Below, piece by piece: positions 32,857 to 41,742 of a stretch of 64,000 nucleotides of DNA. The notes under the pieces were generated by a model, which did no database searches, was not told the origin of the DNA, and saw only the letters and a program-made list of their open reading frames with translations. Every line of letters begins with the position of its first letter. The first letter of the stretch is position 1. Both the position numbers and the translations under genes were made by a program. The DNA comes from Weimeria sp002480925. GTDB lineage: Bacteria; Bacillota; Clostridia; Lachnospirales; Lachnospiraceae. The DNA is taken from assembly GCF_052064335.1 (NCBI RefSeq), contig NZ_JBQHVU010000015.1, forward strand, positions 4,160 through 68,159, written 5' to 3'.

Positions 32857-34734
32857 ATGAACACGATTAAAAAACACACGCAGCAGCTTCTAGCCGCACG
32901 TACATTTGTTATATTCTTTTTGGATTGTATCACTATAGCCTTGTCGGGCTTTGTGGCACTCTGGGTCCGCTTTGATTTTCGGATAGCGAATATTGACCCG
33001 GTTTATGTGAGTGAGCAGCTTCGGATACTGCCAGAGGTACTTGTCACCTTCATAGTCATATATGCCTTAAATAAGCTTTATATGTCGGTATGGCGCTTTG
33101 CCTCGGTAAGCGAGATGGTAAGGATAGTCAGGGCATACGCTGTCATGATCCCGGTATTCTGGCTTGAAAAGCAGATATTTCATTTCCATCTACCCAGAAG
33201 CGTCTATCTGATAGCCTATGTGGGCGATTTTCTCTGTTGTATAGCCATCAGATTTTCATACAGATTCATCAGATACTATGCTAACAGGCGTCGGATCGCC
33301 GGGGACGCCGGCGCTGAGAGGGTCATGATCATAGGCGCTGGAGCGGCGGCCAGAGAGCTGATAGCGGATATATCCACATCGGGAAGGGTCCGCTATCAGG
33401 TGGTATGCATTATAGATGACAACAGGAACAACTGGGGCCGCTATCTGGGAAACGTCCCTATAGTGGGTGGAAGAGATGATATACCGGAGTATGCTGCCCA
33501 GTACAGGGTGGACAGGATCATTTTTGCCATACCGTCAGCCAGTCGCCATACCAGGACAGAGATCTTAAACATTGCAAAGACCACCGGATCCCACCTGCAG
33601 ACTGTGCCGGGTATGTATCAGATACTAAACGACGAGGTCAGGGTAAGTAAGCTCCGCGACGTAGATATCACAGATCTGCTGGGACGGGATGAGATCACTG
33701 TAGACGACCGTCAGATAAAGGATGCCATTCGAGGAAAGGTGATCCTTGTGACAGGAGGAGGCGGATCCATAGGTTCTGAGCTGTGCAGACAGATAGCAGC
33801 AGCAGGACCTAAGAGACTTATCATTTTTGATATATATGAGAATAATGCATACGCCATTCAGCAGGAGCTAAAGAGATCATATCCGGACCTTGATCTGGTG
33901 ACCCTGATAGGCTCTGTCAGAAATACGAACCGGGTGAACTGGGTCCTTCGTACCTACAAGCCTGAGGTGGTCTATCACGCAGCTGCTCACAAGCATGTGC
34001 CGCTAATGGAGGACTCACCGGATGAGGCTATAAAGAACAACTGCCTTGGTACCTTAAAGATCGGTCAGGCCGCAGCAGAGAATGGAGTAAAGCGCTTCCT
34101 TCTCATAAGCACAGATAAGGCCGTGAATCCGACCAGCGTGATGGGGGCCAGCAAGCGCATCTGTGAAATGATCATACAGATGCTTGACAGGCGATACCCA
34201 AAGACCACCTACTGTGCAGTACGTTTCGGAAATGTCCTGGGATCGAACGGATCGGTTATCCCGCTCTTTAAGAAGCAGATAGCAGAGGGGGGACCTGTCA
34301 CGGTCACAGATAAGCGGATCATCCGCTACTTCATGACCATACCTGAGGCTGTATCCCTGGTCCTCCAGTCCGGCCACTACGCCAGCGGTGGAGAGATATT
34401 CATCCTGGATATGGGCGAGCCGGTAAGCATAGACCAGATGGCCAGAAAGATGATCGAGCTCTCCGGTTTCGTTCCGGATGTGGACATACAGATCAGGTAT
34501 ACAGGTCTGCGCCCGGGAGAGAAGCTCTACGAGGAGCTTCTCATCGACAAGAATAATAAGCAGCTGCGCAGCACAGCAAATCAGCGCATATTCGTCGAAG
34601 AAGCCTATCCAATGGACGACGAATGGTTCGCGCAGGAGCTTAAAAAGCTCGAAAACGCCAGCAAGTCAGAGGTCTCAGGCGAAAAGATCCGGGCACTGAT
34701 AAAGGAGGTAGTCCCGACCTACAGCGGGGCATAA
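32857..34734 (+). CDS. Membrane-bound UDP-sugar 4,6-dehydratase (PglF/CapD/WbpM type)
   Basis: 625 residues. Four to five N-terminal helices (about 15-140), then a CoA-binding-like Rossmann domain (VMIIGAGAAARELI). The catalytic short-chain dehydrogenase domain begins at VILVTGGGGSIGSELCRQIA (about residue 290). STDKAVNPTSVMGASKR is the active-site segment of this family. It makes UDP-4-keto-6-deoxy-HexNAc for bacillosamine, FucNAc or QuiNAc-type sugars. It is the first gene of the locus, behind the promoter. A second, soluble dehydratase is encoded at 41743, so this one probably makes a different sugar or the initiating residue. Confidence 0.94.
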   Translation: MNTIKKHTQQLLAARTFVIFFLDCITIALSGFVALWVRFDFRIANIDPVYVSEQLRILPEVLVTFIVIYALNKLYMSVWRFASVSEMVRIVRAYAVMIPVFWLEKQIFHFHLPRSVYLIAYVGDFLCCIAIRFSYRFIRYYANRRRIAGDAGAERVMIIGAGAAARELIADISTSGRVRYQVVCIIDDNRNNWGRYLGNVPIVGGRDDIPEYAAQYRVDRIIFAIPSASRHTRTEILNIAKTTGSHLQTVPGMYQILNDEVRVSKLRDVDITDLLGRDEITVDDRQIKDAIRGKVILVTGGGGSIGSELCRQIAAAGPKRLIIFDIYENNAYAIQQELKRSYPDLDLVTLIGSVRNTNRVNWVLRTYKPEVVYHAAAHKHVPLMEDSPDEAIKNNCLGTLKIGQAAAENGVKRFLLISTDKAVNPTSVMGASKRICEMIIQMLDRRYPKTTYCAVRFGNVLGSNGSVIPLFKKQIAEGGPVTVTDKRIIRYFMTIPEAVSLVLQSGHYASGGEIFILDMGEPVSIDQMARKMIELSGFVPDVDIQIRYTGLRPGEKLYEELLIDKNNKQLRSTANQRIFVEEAYPMDDEWFAQELKKLENASKSEVSGEKIRALIKEVVPTYSGA

Positions 34735-34769
34735 GGGCCGGTGGCTGGTATAGGCATAGTAAAAGTCTG

Positions 34770-34798
34770 TTGCATCTGATGCAATATAGTTGTAAAAT
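34770..34798 (+). promoter_or_regulatory. Internal promoter with 15-bp palindrome
   Basis: TTGCAT -35 and TAAAAT -10 are 17 bases apart. The -35 is the left half of TTGCATCTGATGCAA (34770-34784), a palindrome with 7-bp arms and central T. The next 150 bases before the gene hold a few short hairpin-like words and no coding frame. Confidence 0.65.
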
Positions 34799-34948
34799 AG
34801 AAAGAGGAGTTTTTGCCAACTCTGTTGTCAGCTCTCACGTCGCTTCATGCGCGGAGAGGGGGCAGGAGAGATCATAAGTACAGATGAGCCGGGACAGCAC
34901 AGGCTGGCCTGGATGGCGGAGCATACGCAAAATACAGGATCATAAGAA

Positions 34949-36793
34949 TTGAAGCTAATAAAGACCACTAAAGAAAAACCACTTCTGAATAAGAGATATC
35001 TCATTCCTTCTATCATAGCTATGGGTTTTATTCCCCTTATCATGAAGGAGCATACCTACCACACCTATCTGGAGGACGCCGACTGGTTTGCTATAGGGAA
35101 TTCCACAGCGACAGATTTTTTCCTCTTCTGGAAGCAGTGGGCTTTTATCATTCTGGCTCTTATCTGCCTTCTGATACTTCTCATCAGAGCAAAGTATTAC
35201 TATGAAGAGCTGCCATGGGATAAAAGAGCCTTTATTCCTCTTCTGGTATACGGTGCCTTTGTGGTGCTGTCGGCCTGCTTTGCCAGGATGCCGGTATTCG
35301 CATGGGCCGGCGGATACGATATGTTTCAGAGTGCACCGGCTATTCTAAGCTATGGCCTTATTTTTTACTATACATACAGCTGTATAAAGAGTACGGGTCA
35401 TCTGCTCTATCTTCTTCGCGGAAGTGAGATCGGCATAGGTATAGAGCTTGTTCTCTGCTTTTTTCAGGCCATGGGACATGACCTCCTCGCCACTGTGCCA
35501 GGAAAGATTCTTGTGACTTCGCCTTCACGCTGGAACAAGCTTGACAGCCTGACACTATCTCCAGATATGTATGGCACAGTATATAACACGGATTATCTGT
35601 CGCTCTATCTGCCTATGGTAATACCAGTCATACTGGGACTTTTCATTGTAGAGACAAAGCTCTGGAAAAGGATAGTACACGCTGCCATTCTTCTACTGTC
35701 ACTTTTTGTCCTTGTGAAGGCTCCGTCGTCGGCCATACTGGCAGTGGGGATAGAGACAGTCATTGCATTTGTCATCCTATGCAGCAGACAGAGAAAGCTG
35801 CTTATATCAGGAACAGTCATGTTGGCCTGTCTGGCTTTTGCAGGAGCTTCTGTCATTCTTTGCAGCAGCGGCTATTACAGGACGAAGGCGGACCTTCTCT
35901 GGAACGGATCGGTCACGGAGGATTCAGACGTACCCATAAAGAGCATCAGGACCGGAAGTCTGTCCTCAGGCGTTACTGTAGAGCTTAGGGATGGGAAGAT
36001 ATACCGCTTTACTTTTTCTATGGATCAGGGGCAGATAAAGGATCTGAAGGTTTATGACGGGTCTGGAAATCAGCTGGCTCTTACAGAGACAAACACAGAT
36101 AATCAGACCTATGTCTTTTCCGACACAGCCGAGCAGGCAGAGGGTGTCTATTTCTACAGGGATGACAGCGGCTTTGTCAGCAGGCTCATGTTCGTAAAGG
36201 ACGGAGTCATCTATCCCTTCGTCGACACAGATGTGACTGGGCCAAGCCAGAAAAAAGGCTACTATCTGGTATCCACAGCTGGCCGCTGCGTGAAGCTGCC
36301 TCAGAAGAATAAGGGAGAGGTCTATGAGGTATTCAAAAACGGCTTCTGGAGTGGAAGAGGACCTATCTATAACCGCTCGCTGCCTCTGTTAAAGCATCAC
36401 ATGCTGATCGGTACCGGCGCTGATAATTACATCATGGCCTATCCTCAGCGTGACTACATAAATGACTACTACTTTAACGGCCAATCAAATGGCCTGAATG
36501 TAAAGCCCCACAGCCTCTACCTCCAGATCTGGATTCAGGAGGGTTTTATAGCCTTTGTGGCAATAATGGTCTTCTTTTTCATATACCTGAAAAGAAGCGC
36601 CGTGCTCTACCATAGTGTGACACTAAAAGATCACAGCCGTCTCATGGGCTTTCTTCTCATGACTGGGATCATAGGCTATCTGATTGCAGCCATAGCAAAC
36701 GACTCCATGATCTGCACGGCACCGGTCTTCTGGACAGCGCTGGGAGCAGGGTGGGGGATGAATGAACTCAGTAACAAGGATCAGGGAAAGTAA
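34949..36793 (+). CDS. O-antigen ligase/polymerase-like (Wzy/WaaL) membrane protein with extracytoplasmic insert
   Basis: 614 residues from a TTG start. About ten to twelve helices. The region between about residues 310 and 440 is a soluble beta-rich insert (VTVELRDGKIYRFTFSMDQG and onward) facing outside. The segment LLIGTGADNYIMAYPQRDY and following helices resembles the conserved periplasmic loop region of the Wzy/WaaL superfamily (GxGxxxF/Y...H). It may polymerise or ligate polysaccharide. The locus has a second polymerase candidate (EpsG-like, 51394). A degenerate copy of its last 20 codons lies 110 bases downstream, evidence of a past duplication or recombination. Confidence 0.8.
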   Translation: MKLIKTTKEKPLLNKRYLIPSIIAMGFIPLIMKEHTYHTYLEDADWFAIGNSTATDFFLFWKQWAFIILALICLLILLIRAKYYYEELPWDKRAFIPLLVYGAFVVLSACFARMPVFAWAGGYDMFQSAPAILSYGLIFYYTYSCIKSTGHLLYLLRGSEIGIGIELVLCFFQAMGHDLLATVPGKILVTSPSRWNKLDSLTLSPDMYGTVYNTDYLSLYLPMVIPVILGLFIVETKLWKRIVHAAILLLSLFVLVKAPSSAILAVGIETVIAFVILCSRQRKLLISGTVMLACLAFAGASVILCSSGYYRTKADLLWNGSVTEDSDVPIKSIRTGSLSSGVTVELRDGKIYRFTFSMDQGQIKDLKVYDGSGNQLALTETNTDNQTYVFSDTAEQAEGVYFYRDDSGFVSRLMFVKDGVIYPFVDTDVTGPSQKKGYYLVSTAGRCVKLPQKNKGEVYEVFKNGFWSGRGPIYNRSLPLLKHHMLIGTGADNYIMAYPQRDYINDYYFNGQSNGLNVKPHSLYLQIWIQEGFIAFVAIMVFFFIYLKRSAVLYHSVTLKDHSRLMGFLLMTGIIGYLIAAIANDSMICTAPVFWTALGAGWGMNELSNKDQGK

Positions 36794-36888
36794 GATATTA
36801 GGGAGCATTGAGTTGAATCGGTTACTATGACCGTTTCACTCCGCAATAGCCTCTGATCTACAGTGTTTTTCAGATCTGTTTTCCGGAC

Positions 36889-36950
36889 GACTCCAACATC
36901 TGCACCGCACCGGTCTTCTGGACAGTGCTGGGAGCGGGACGGGGATGAAT
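36889..36950 (+). pseudogene. Remnant 3' end of a second ligase/polymerase homologue
   Basis: About 62 bases at roughly 85% identity to 36701-36763, the 3' end of the gene above. It translates as DDSNICTAPVFWTVLGAGRG followed by a stop. Nothing of the rest of the second copy remains. It marks a recombination scar just before the inserted Panacea gene pair. Confidence 0.8.
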
Positions 36951-37033
36951 ATCTTGGAATGTGGAGACCGATAAAATTGCTGGATTATGGAGAGTTTGAC
37001 TAGCTTTTGACTAAGTAAGAAGGTAGGAATTAC

Positions 37034-37462
37034 ATGAGACCATATGATGCTTTAGAGATTGCTGAGTATATCATCGAAAGATGTAATCAGAATCATTTGC
37101 CAATAACTAACTTAAAACTACAGAAAATTCTGTATTTCGTGCAGGCGCAATTTATGGTACAGTTTGGAACTCCTTGTTTTTATAATATTATGCAGGCGTG
37201 GGATTATGGCCCTGTGGTTCCGGACGTCTATCACAAGTATAAAGTTTATGGAAATACGAATATTCCTAGCTGTGGTAATAAAAGCTATGATTTTGAGATC
37301 GATGAACAGCAGACATTAAATGGTATTATAGATAGGGCGTCTGAATATTCGGCTTCGCGGTTGGTTGAAATAACTCACAATCAGAGTCCGTGGATTGATG
37401 CTTATAATAAGGTTGATGAAACTATTACGCCAAAAAGTATAAGAAAGTTCTTTATGACATAA
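37034..37462 (+). CDS. Panacea/DUF4065 domain protein (SocA/GepA-like)
   Basis: 142 residues. MRPYDALEIAEYIIERC and TNLKLQKILYFVQAQFM are the Panacea domain hallmarks, followed by AWDYGPVVPDVYHKYKVYG and the SRLVEITHNQSPWIDAY segment. Published work on Panacea proteins shows them as antitoxins paired with many unrelated toxins. It has a good ribosome site (AAGGTAGGAA). A four-helix membrane protein starts 12 bases downstream, the typical two-gene layout. The pair is AT-rich relative to flanking genes and sits inside a polysaccharide locus next to a recombination scar, so it was probably acquired. Confidence 0.86.
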   Translation: MRPYDALEIAEYIIERCNQNHLPITNLKLQKILYFVQAQFMVQFGTPCFYNIMQAWDYGPVVPDVYHKYKVYGNTNIPSCGNKSYDFEIDEQQTLNGIIDRASEYSASRLVEITHNQSPWIDAYNKVDETITPKSIRKFFMT

Positions 37463-37473
37463 CAGGACAAATA

Positions 37474-38526
37474 ATGGAACAAGGCCAGGATATTTTTACA
37501 AAGGTAGCTGACGGTGCTGAATTAAAACAAGATGATTCAACATCATTCTTTGAAGATATGTCATTGCAGATTCAAGATATTTGTAATGACCTATCGGCAG
37601 ACAAAGAGAGCTTTCAGGAAGAAAAAGTTTATAGAAAAGTACTGGAGTATGTAGCAAGTGATAAAAGGATATTGTATTCTCAAATCACTTCCGAAATATT
37701 TTCATACTATGATAAGGGTAATATTTTAAATCCAGATGAACGGATTGAAAATATGACAGGCAACTTGACAAAGTTAGTAGAGTTTTCAAGAAGTCCAAAA
37801 AGCAATGGAATAATTGAGGCTGATTATTCGGATGAAAAATATCAGGTTGCTATAAAGTCAATGACTAAGGTATGTATAAAGATGTGGGATCATATCAATC
37901 TTGCGTATCGCCAATATTCTGACTTAAAGCAAACTGATGATGAGTTTAAGGACAAGTTCAATCAGAGATTTGATAAGTCTTTTGCAAAAAGTTTTAAAGA
38001 AAGTGTAGGTCCGGAGACAGAAAAACTACAAAGGTCAATGAATTCACAACTTATCACACTGGTCGGAATATTTACAGCATTGGCTTTTCTTGTCTTTGGT
38101 GGTATTACAAGCTTGGATAATGTGTTTGAGAGTACTGGCGTACCTGTTCTAAAGCTTCTGGCTATAGGATCTGTCTGGGGACTATTTATATTGAACATGA
38201 TCTTTGTTTTTCTTTATTGTGTACAGAGGATAACGAGACTTAATACTTCTCAATCAGATAAGAAAAAGAATGTTTTTGAGAGATATCCTGTTGTGTTTTG
38301 GTGTGACTTCTGTCTTGTCGTAGTAATGGTTGTGACATTATGGATATATTATTTGAAAAACAGAGCGGGTCTGGCATGGCTGGATATTTTACTTGCTGAT
38401 AATCCAAAACTTGTTGTTTTGGTTGGTTCTTCTATATTAATAGCTCTTATTGTAATAGGGACAAAAAGAATGATCACTCTTACGGGGATGAAGACGAAAA
38501 ATAAACGAAATAGAAAATCATATTGA
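37474..38526 (+). CDS. Membrane partner of the Panacea protein (candidate toxin/effector)
   Basis: 350 residues. A soluble helical N-terminal domain (about 1-185) has acidic and charged helices with DKSFAKSFKESVGPETEKLQ just before the membrane. Four helices follow at about 190-215, 228-252, 275-297 and 310-332. The tail is strongly basic (TKNKRNRKSY). No catalytic motif was recognised. Position behind a Panacea gene makes it the likely partner. A pore-forming or membrane-depolarising effector is an inference from topology. I do not recognise the family by name. Confidence 0.72.
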   Translation: MEQGQDIFTKVADGAELKQDDSTSFFEDMSLQIQDICNDLSADKESFQEEKVYRKVLEYVASDKRILYSQITSEIFSYYDKGNILNPDERIENMTGNLTKLVEFSRSPKSNGIIEADYSDEKYQVAIKSMTKVCIKMWDHINLAYRQYSDLKQTDDEFKDKFNQRFDKSFAKSFKESVGPETEKLQRSMNSQLITLVGIFTALAFLVFGGITSLDNVFESTGVPVLKLLAIGSVWGLFILNMIFVFLYCVQRITRLNTSQSDKKKNVFERYPVVFWCDFCLVVVMVVTLWIYYLKNRAGLAWLDILLADNPKLVVLVGSSILIALIVIGTKRMITLTGMKTKNKRNRKSY

Positions 38527-38590
38527 TTTATACGTAAAAATGAGGAACTAGGGGGCTGGCTGCAGGTAGGCCGAACACAGAGAAGAGCAG

Positions 38591-41500
38591 ATGAACAAAG
38601 ATAAAGCAAAAAAGATAATCAAAGCCACGGCAGTCACACTCGGTGTTTCATATGTCGTTCTTAATATCATTGCCAGGAAGAAAAAAAAAGATTCTACGTA
38701 TTCCACACCCGGGCAGGAGAGTGAAAGAAACTCTATGCAGGGAAAGTCTGTCAAGTTTGTGGAAGACGCCAGTGATAAAGAAAATGCTGATGGCAAGTGC
38801 GGTCATCTGGAAGCTACAGGCCTTTCTGCTGCGGCCACACGCGAGCGTTCCTTCTATGAAAAAGTTGTTAAGCGCTGTCTTGACAAGGCTTTATCTTTTG
38901 CTGGTCTTGTAGCCTTAGCTCCCATAATGGGTGGCATCGCTCTGGCGATAAAAATCGAAGACCCGGGTCCTGTTATCTTCACACAGAAGAGAGTTGGTCT
39001 GGATAAGCAGTATTTTAAGCTTCACAAGTTCCGTTCGATGAAAATGTCCACACCGCATGACGTGCCTACGCATAAGCTTGAGAAGCCAGAGCAGTATATA
39101 ACAAAAGTAGGAGGCTTCATTAGAAGGCACAGTCTTGATGAACTTCCGCAGATCTGGGATATCTTCCTTGGGAATATGTCTGTTATTGGACCGCGCCCGG
39201 CACTCTGGAATCAGGATGTGCTGACGGCAGAGCGTGACAAGTATGGTGCTAATGACATCAAGCCTGGTCTGACCGGATGGGCGCAGATCAACGGAAGAGA
39301 TGAGCTTGAGATTCCGGACAAGGCAAAGCTGGACGGGGAGTATGTGAAGAACGAGGGTCCAGCAATGGATCTCAAGTGTTTCCTTGGCTCTGTTGGTGTG
39401 TTCGGCGGGGATAAGTCCGTAGTTGAAGGCGGGACTGGGGAAATCCACAAGGAGAACAAGCTGAGACCGGGCGTGCCTGAAACAGATCCGGAACCGGACT
39501 TCGGATTTAAGAAAAAGTTCCAGATAGATAAGGAAAAGAACATCAAAGTCCTTGTGGTCGGTGCAGGATCATATATTGGGGAGACTTTTGCTTCCTTTGC
39601 AAAAGAACACTACCCGAACATAGAAGTAGACACGGTCGGCACTCTGAACGGTGAGTGGCGTGACGTGGACTTCTCTGCTTATGACACTATTTATGACGTC
39701 GCTGGCATAGCTCATGCTGATGTCGGCAATGTGAGTGATGAGGTCAAAGAGAAGTACTATGCCGTCAACACGGACCTGACGTTGGAGATAGCAAGGAAGG
39801 CGAAGGCGGCAGCCGAGAAGAGAAGTAATACTGAAAGTATAAATAAAGAAGAAAATGCCACAGGCGAAAAGAAGAAAACACAGTTCATCTTCATGTCTTC
39901 CGCAATCATCTATGGCGATTCCGCACCGTACGGCACTTCCAAGATGATTGACGAGGACACGGTTCCTGCTCCGGCGAACTTCTATGGTGATTCGAAGTGG
40001 CAGGCTGATAAGGGCGTGAGGAGTCTCTCTTCCTCAAACTTCAATGTTGCAGTTCTCCGTCCGCCAATGATCTATGGAAAGGGCAGCAAAGGGAACTACC
40101 CAACGCTCGCCAAGCTCGCCAGGAAGCTTCCGATATTCCCGGATGTCGATAATGAGAGATCCATGCTTTATGTCGGCAACCTGTGTGAGTTTTTGTGTCA
40201 GTTGATGTTAAGTTGTGAAGGCGGTATCTACTTCCCACAGAATGCAGAGTACACAAAAACATCAGAGATGGTCAAGGAAATAAGGGCTGTCGCTGGTGGG
40301 AAGAAAATAGTAGAGACGAAGGCACTGAATCCGGCAGTAAAGGTCGGGCAGAAAGTGCCTGGAAAGATAGGCGGACTGGTTGATAAGGCTTTCGGGAATC
40401 TTACTTATGATCAGAAACTGAGTACGTATGAGGGGATTGAGTACCAGAGGTGTACGTTATCAGAGTCCATAGAAAAGACAGAGGGTAACACAGAACCTCA
40501 TAAGAAACATATCTTAGTTATCTCTCAATATTTTTATCCTGAACAGTTCCGTATCAATGATATGGCTTGTGAATGGGTGAAGCGCGGCTATAAGGTCACG
40601 GTCCTTACTGGAATTCCTAACTACCCGATGGGTAAATATTTTGAGGGATATGACCTCACGCACAAGCGACACGAAATATGGAACGGTGTGGAGATCATTC
40701 GTATTCCGCTTATTGCTCGTGGTTCAAATTCTATCGGCATGATGGCGAATTACGGGTCATTTGTCGTGTCTGGATTCTTCTGGAATCTTGTCAACAAGAT
40801 CAAGGCTGATGAAGTGTTCATATATGAAGTAAGCCCAATGACACAGGCTTTAGTCGGTGTTCAATATGCAAAGCAGCATAAGGTTCCTTGCTATCTTTAT
40901 GTTACAGACCTCTGGCCTGACAATGTTGAAATCGTAACAGGAATACATAACCCGGCAGTTATTGGACCAATCAATAGCATGGTCAATTACGTTTACAAGC
41001 ATTGTGATCGCATTTTTACTTCTTCACAAAGCTTCATTTCTAAAATGGTGGAGAGGGGAGTTGATCGAGACAAGCTTGAGTTCTGGCCCCAGTATGCTGA
41101 AGAGTTTTACAAGCCTTACGTACCGGATGTGACAGAGAATTTAGGACATGAAACCGGAATTCCACAAGATGATAAATTGAACATCATATTTGCCGGTAAC
41201 ATTGGTTATGCTCAGGGACTTGGAGTCTTGGTTGAAGCAGCGGCATTGCTAAAGAAAAATAATTCATCAGCACGATTCAACATTGTCGGTAATGGTCGTT
41301 ATAAAGACGAAATGCTGGAAGCAATACATAAGCAGGGTGTTGATGAATATTTCAATTTCCTGGATAGGCAGGCGGCTGAAGACATACCTAAATTTATGGC
41401 GGCTAGCGATGTTGCACTTATTTGCCTTTCAAAGTCTGAAGTATTCGCAATGACAATACCGGCAAAGACCCAGTCTTGTATGGCATGTGGTATGCCGATT

Positions 41501-41722
41501 CTTGTTTCCGCAGATGGCGAAGTTGGAGAAATCATCAAAGATGCAGGTTGTGGTCTTGTAAGTGCGTCTGGTGATGCAGAGGGGCTTGCAGAAAATATTA
41601 TCAAGATGGGCAATATGTCCAAAGCAGAATTGGATAATTTGGGAAAGAGGTCTGGTGATTATTTTGACAGCCACTTTTCAAAGAAGATGCTGATGGACAG
41701 AATGGATGAGATTTTAGGCTGA
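38591..41722 (+). CDS. Three-domain fusion: sugar transferase, epimerase-like SDR, glycosyltransferase 4
   Basis: 1043 residues in one uninterrupted frame. An N-terminal membrane anchor (about 8-30). A bacterial sugar transferase (about 90-300) with GPVIFTQKRVGLDKQYFKLHKFRSMK, DELPQIWDIFLGNMSVIGPRP and PGLTGWAQINGRDELE; this enzyme type starts polysaccharide synthesis on undecaprenyl phosphate. Next an NAD-binding domain (about 315-630) with VLVVGAGSYIGETFASF and an FMSSAIIYG/FYGDSKWQAD active-site region. Last a WbuB-like glycosyltransferase (about 640-1043) with HILVISQYFYPEQFRINDMACEWVKRG. These are normally three proteins; the fusion could channel the lipid-linked sugar to the second transferase. 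Confidence 0.9.
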   Translation: MNKDKAKKIIKATAVTLGVSYVVLNIIARKKKKDSTYSTPGQESERNSMQGKSVKFVEDASDKENADGKCGHLEATGLSAAATRERSFYEKVVKRCLDKALSFAGLVALAPIMGGIALAIKIEDPGPVIFTQKRVGLDKQYFKLHKFRSMKMSTPHDVPTHKLEKPEQYITKVGGFIRRHSLDELPQIWDIFLGNMSVIGPRPALWNQDVLTAERDKYGANDIKPGLTGWAQINGRDELEIPDKAKLDGEYVKNEGPAMDLKCFLGSVGVFGGDKSVVEGGTGEIHKENKLRPGVPETDPEPDFGFKKKFQIDKEKNIKVLVVGAGSYIGETFASFAKEHYPNIEVDTVGTLNGEWRDVDFSAYDTIYDVAGIAHADVGNVSDEVKEKYYAVNTDLTLEIARKAKAAAEKRSNTESINKEENATGEKKKTQFIFMSSAIIYGDSAPYGTSKMIDEDTVPAPANFYGDSKWQADKGVRSLSSSNFNVAVLRPPMIYGKGSKGNYPTLAKLARKLPIFPDVDNERSMLYVGNLCEFLCQLMLSCEGGIYFPQNAEYTKTSEMVKEIRAVAGGKKIVETKALNPAVKVGQKVPGKIGGLVDKAFGNLTYDQKLSTYEGIEYQRCTLSESIEKTEGNTEPHKKHILVISQYFYPEQFRINDMACEWVKRGYKVTVLTGIPNYPMGKYFEGYDLTHKRHEIWNGVEIIRIPLIARGSNSIGMMANYGSFVVSGFFWNLVNKIKADEVFIYEVSPMTQALVGVQYAKQHKVPCYLYVTDLWPDNVEIVTGIHNPAVIGPINSMVNYVYKHCDRIFTSSQSFISKMVERGVDRDKLEFWPQYAEEFYKPYVPDVTENLGHETGIPQDDKLNIIFAGNIGYAQGLGVLVEAAALLKKNNSSARFNIVGNGRYKDEMLEAIHKQGVDEYFNFLDRQAAEDIPKFMAASDVALICLSKSEVFAMTIPAKTQSCMACGMPILVSADGEVGEIIKDAGCGLVSASGDAEGLAENIIKMGNMSKAELDNLGKRSGDYFDSHFSKKMLMDRMDEILG

Positions 41723-41742
41723 TTAGTAGGAGAGACGATAAA

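Noticed and set aside
37034..38526. Prophage fragment
   Set aside because: DUF4065 proteins are often labelled phage-associated, but no integrase, capsid, terminase or attachment-site repeats flank the pair.
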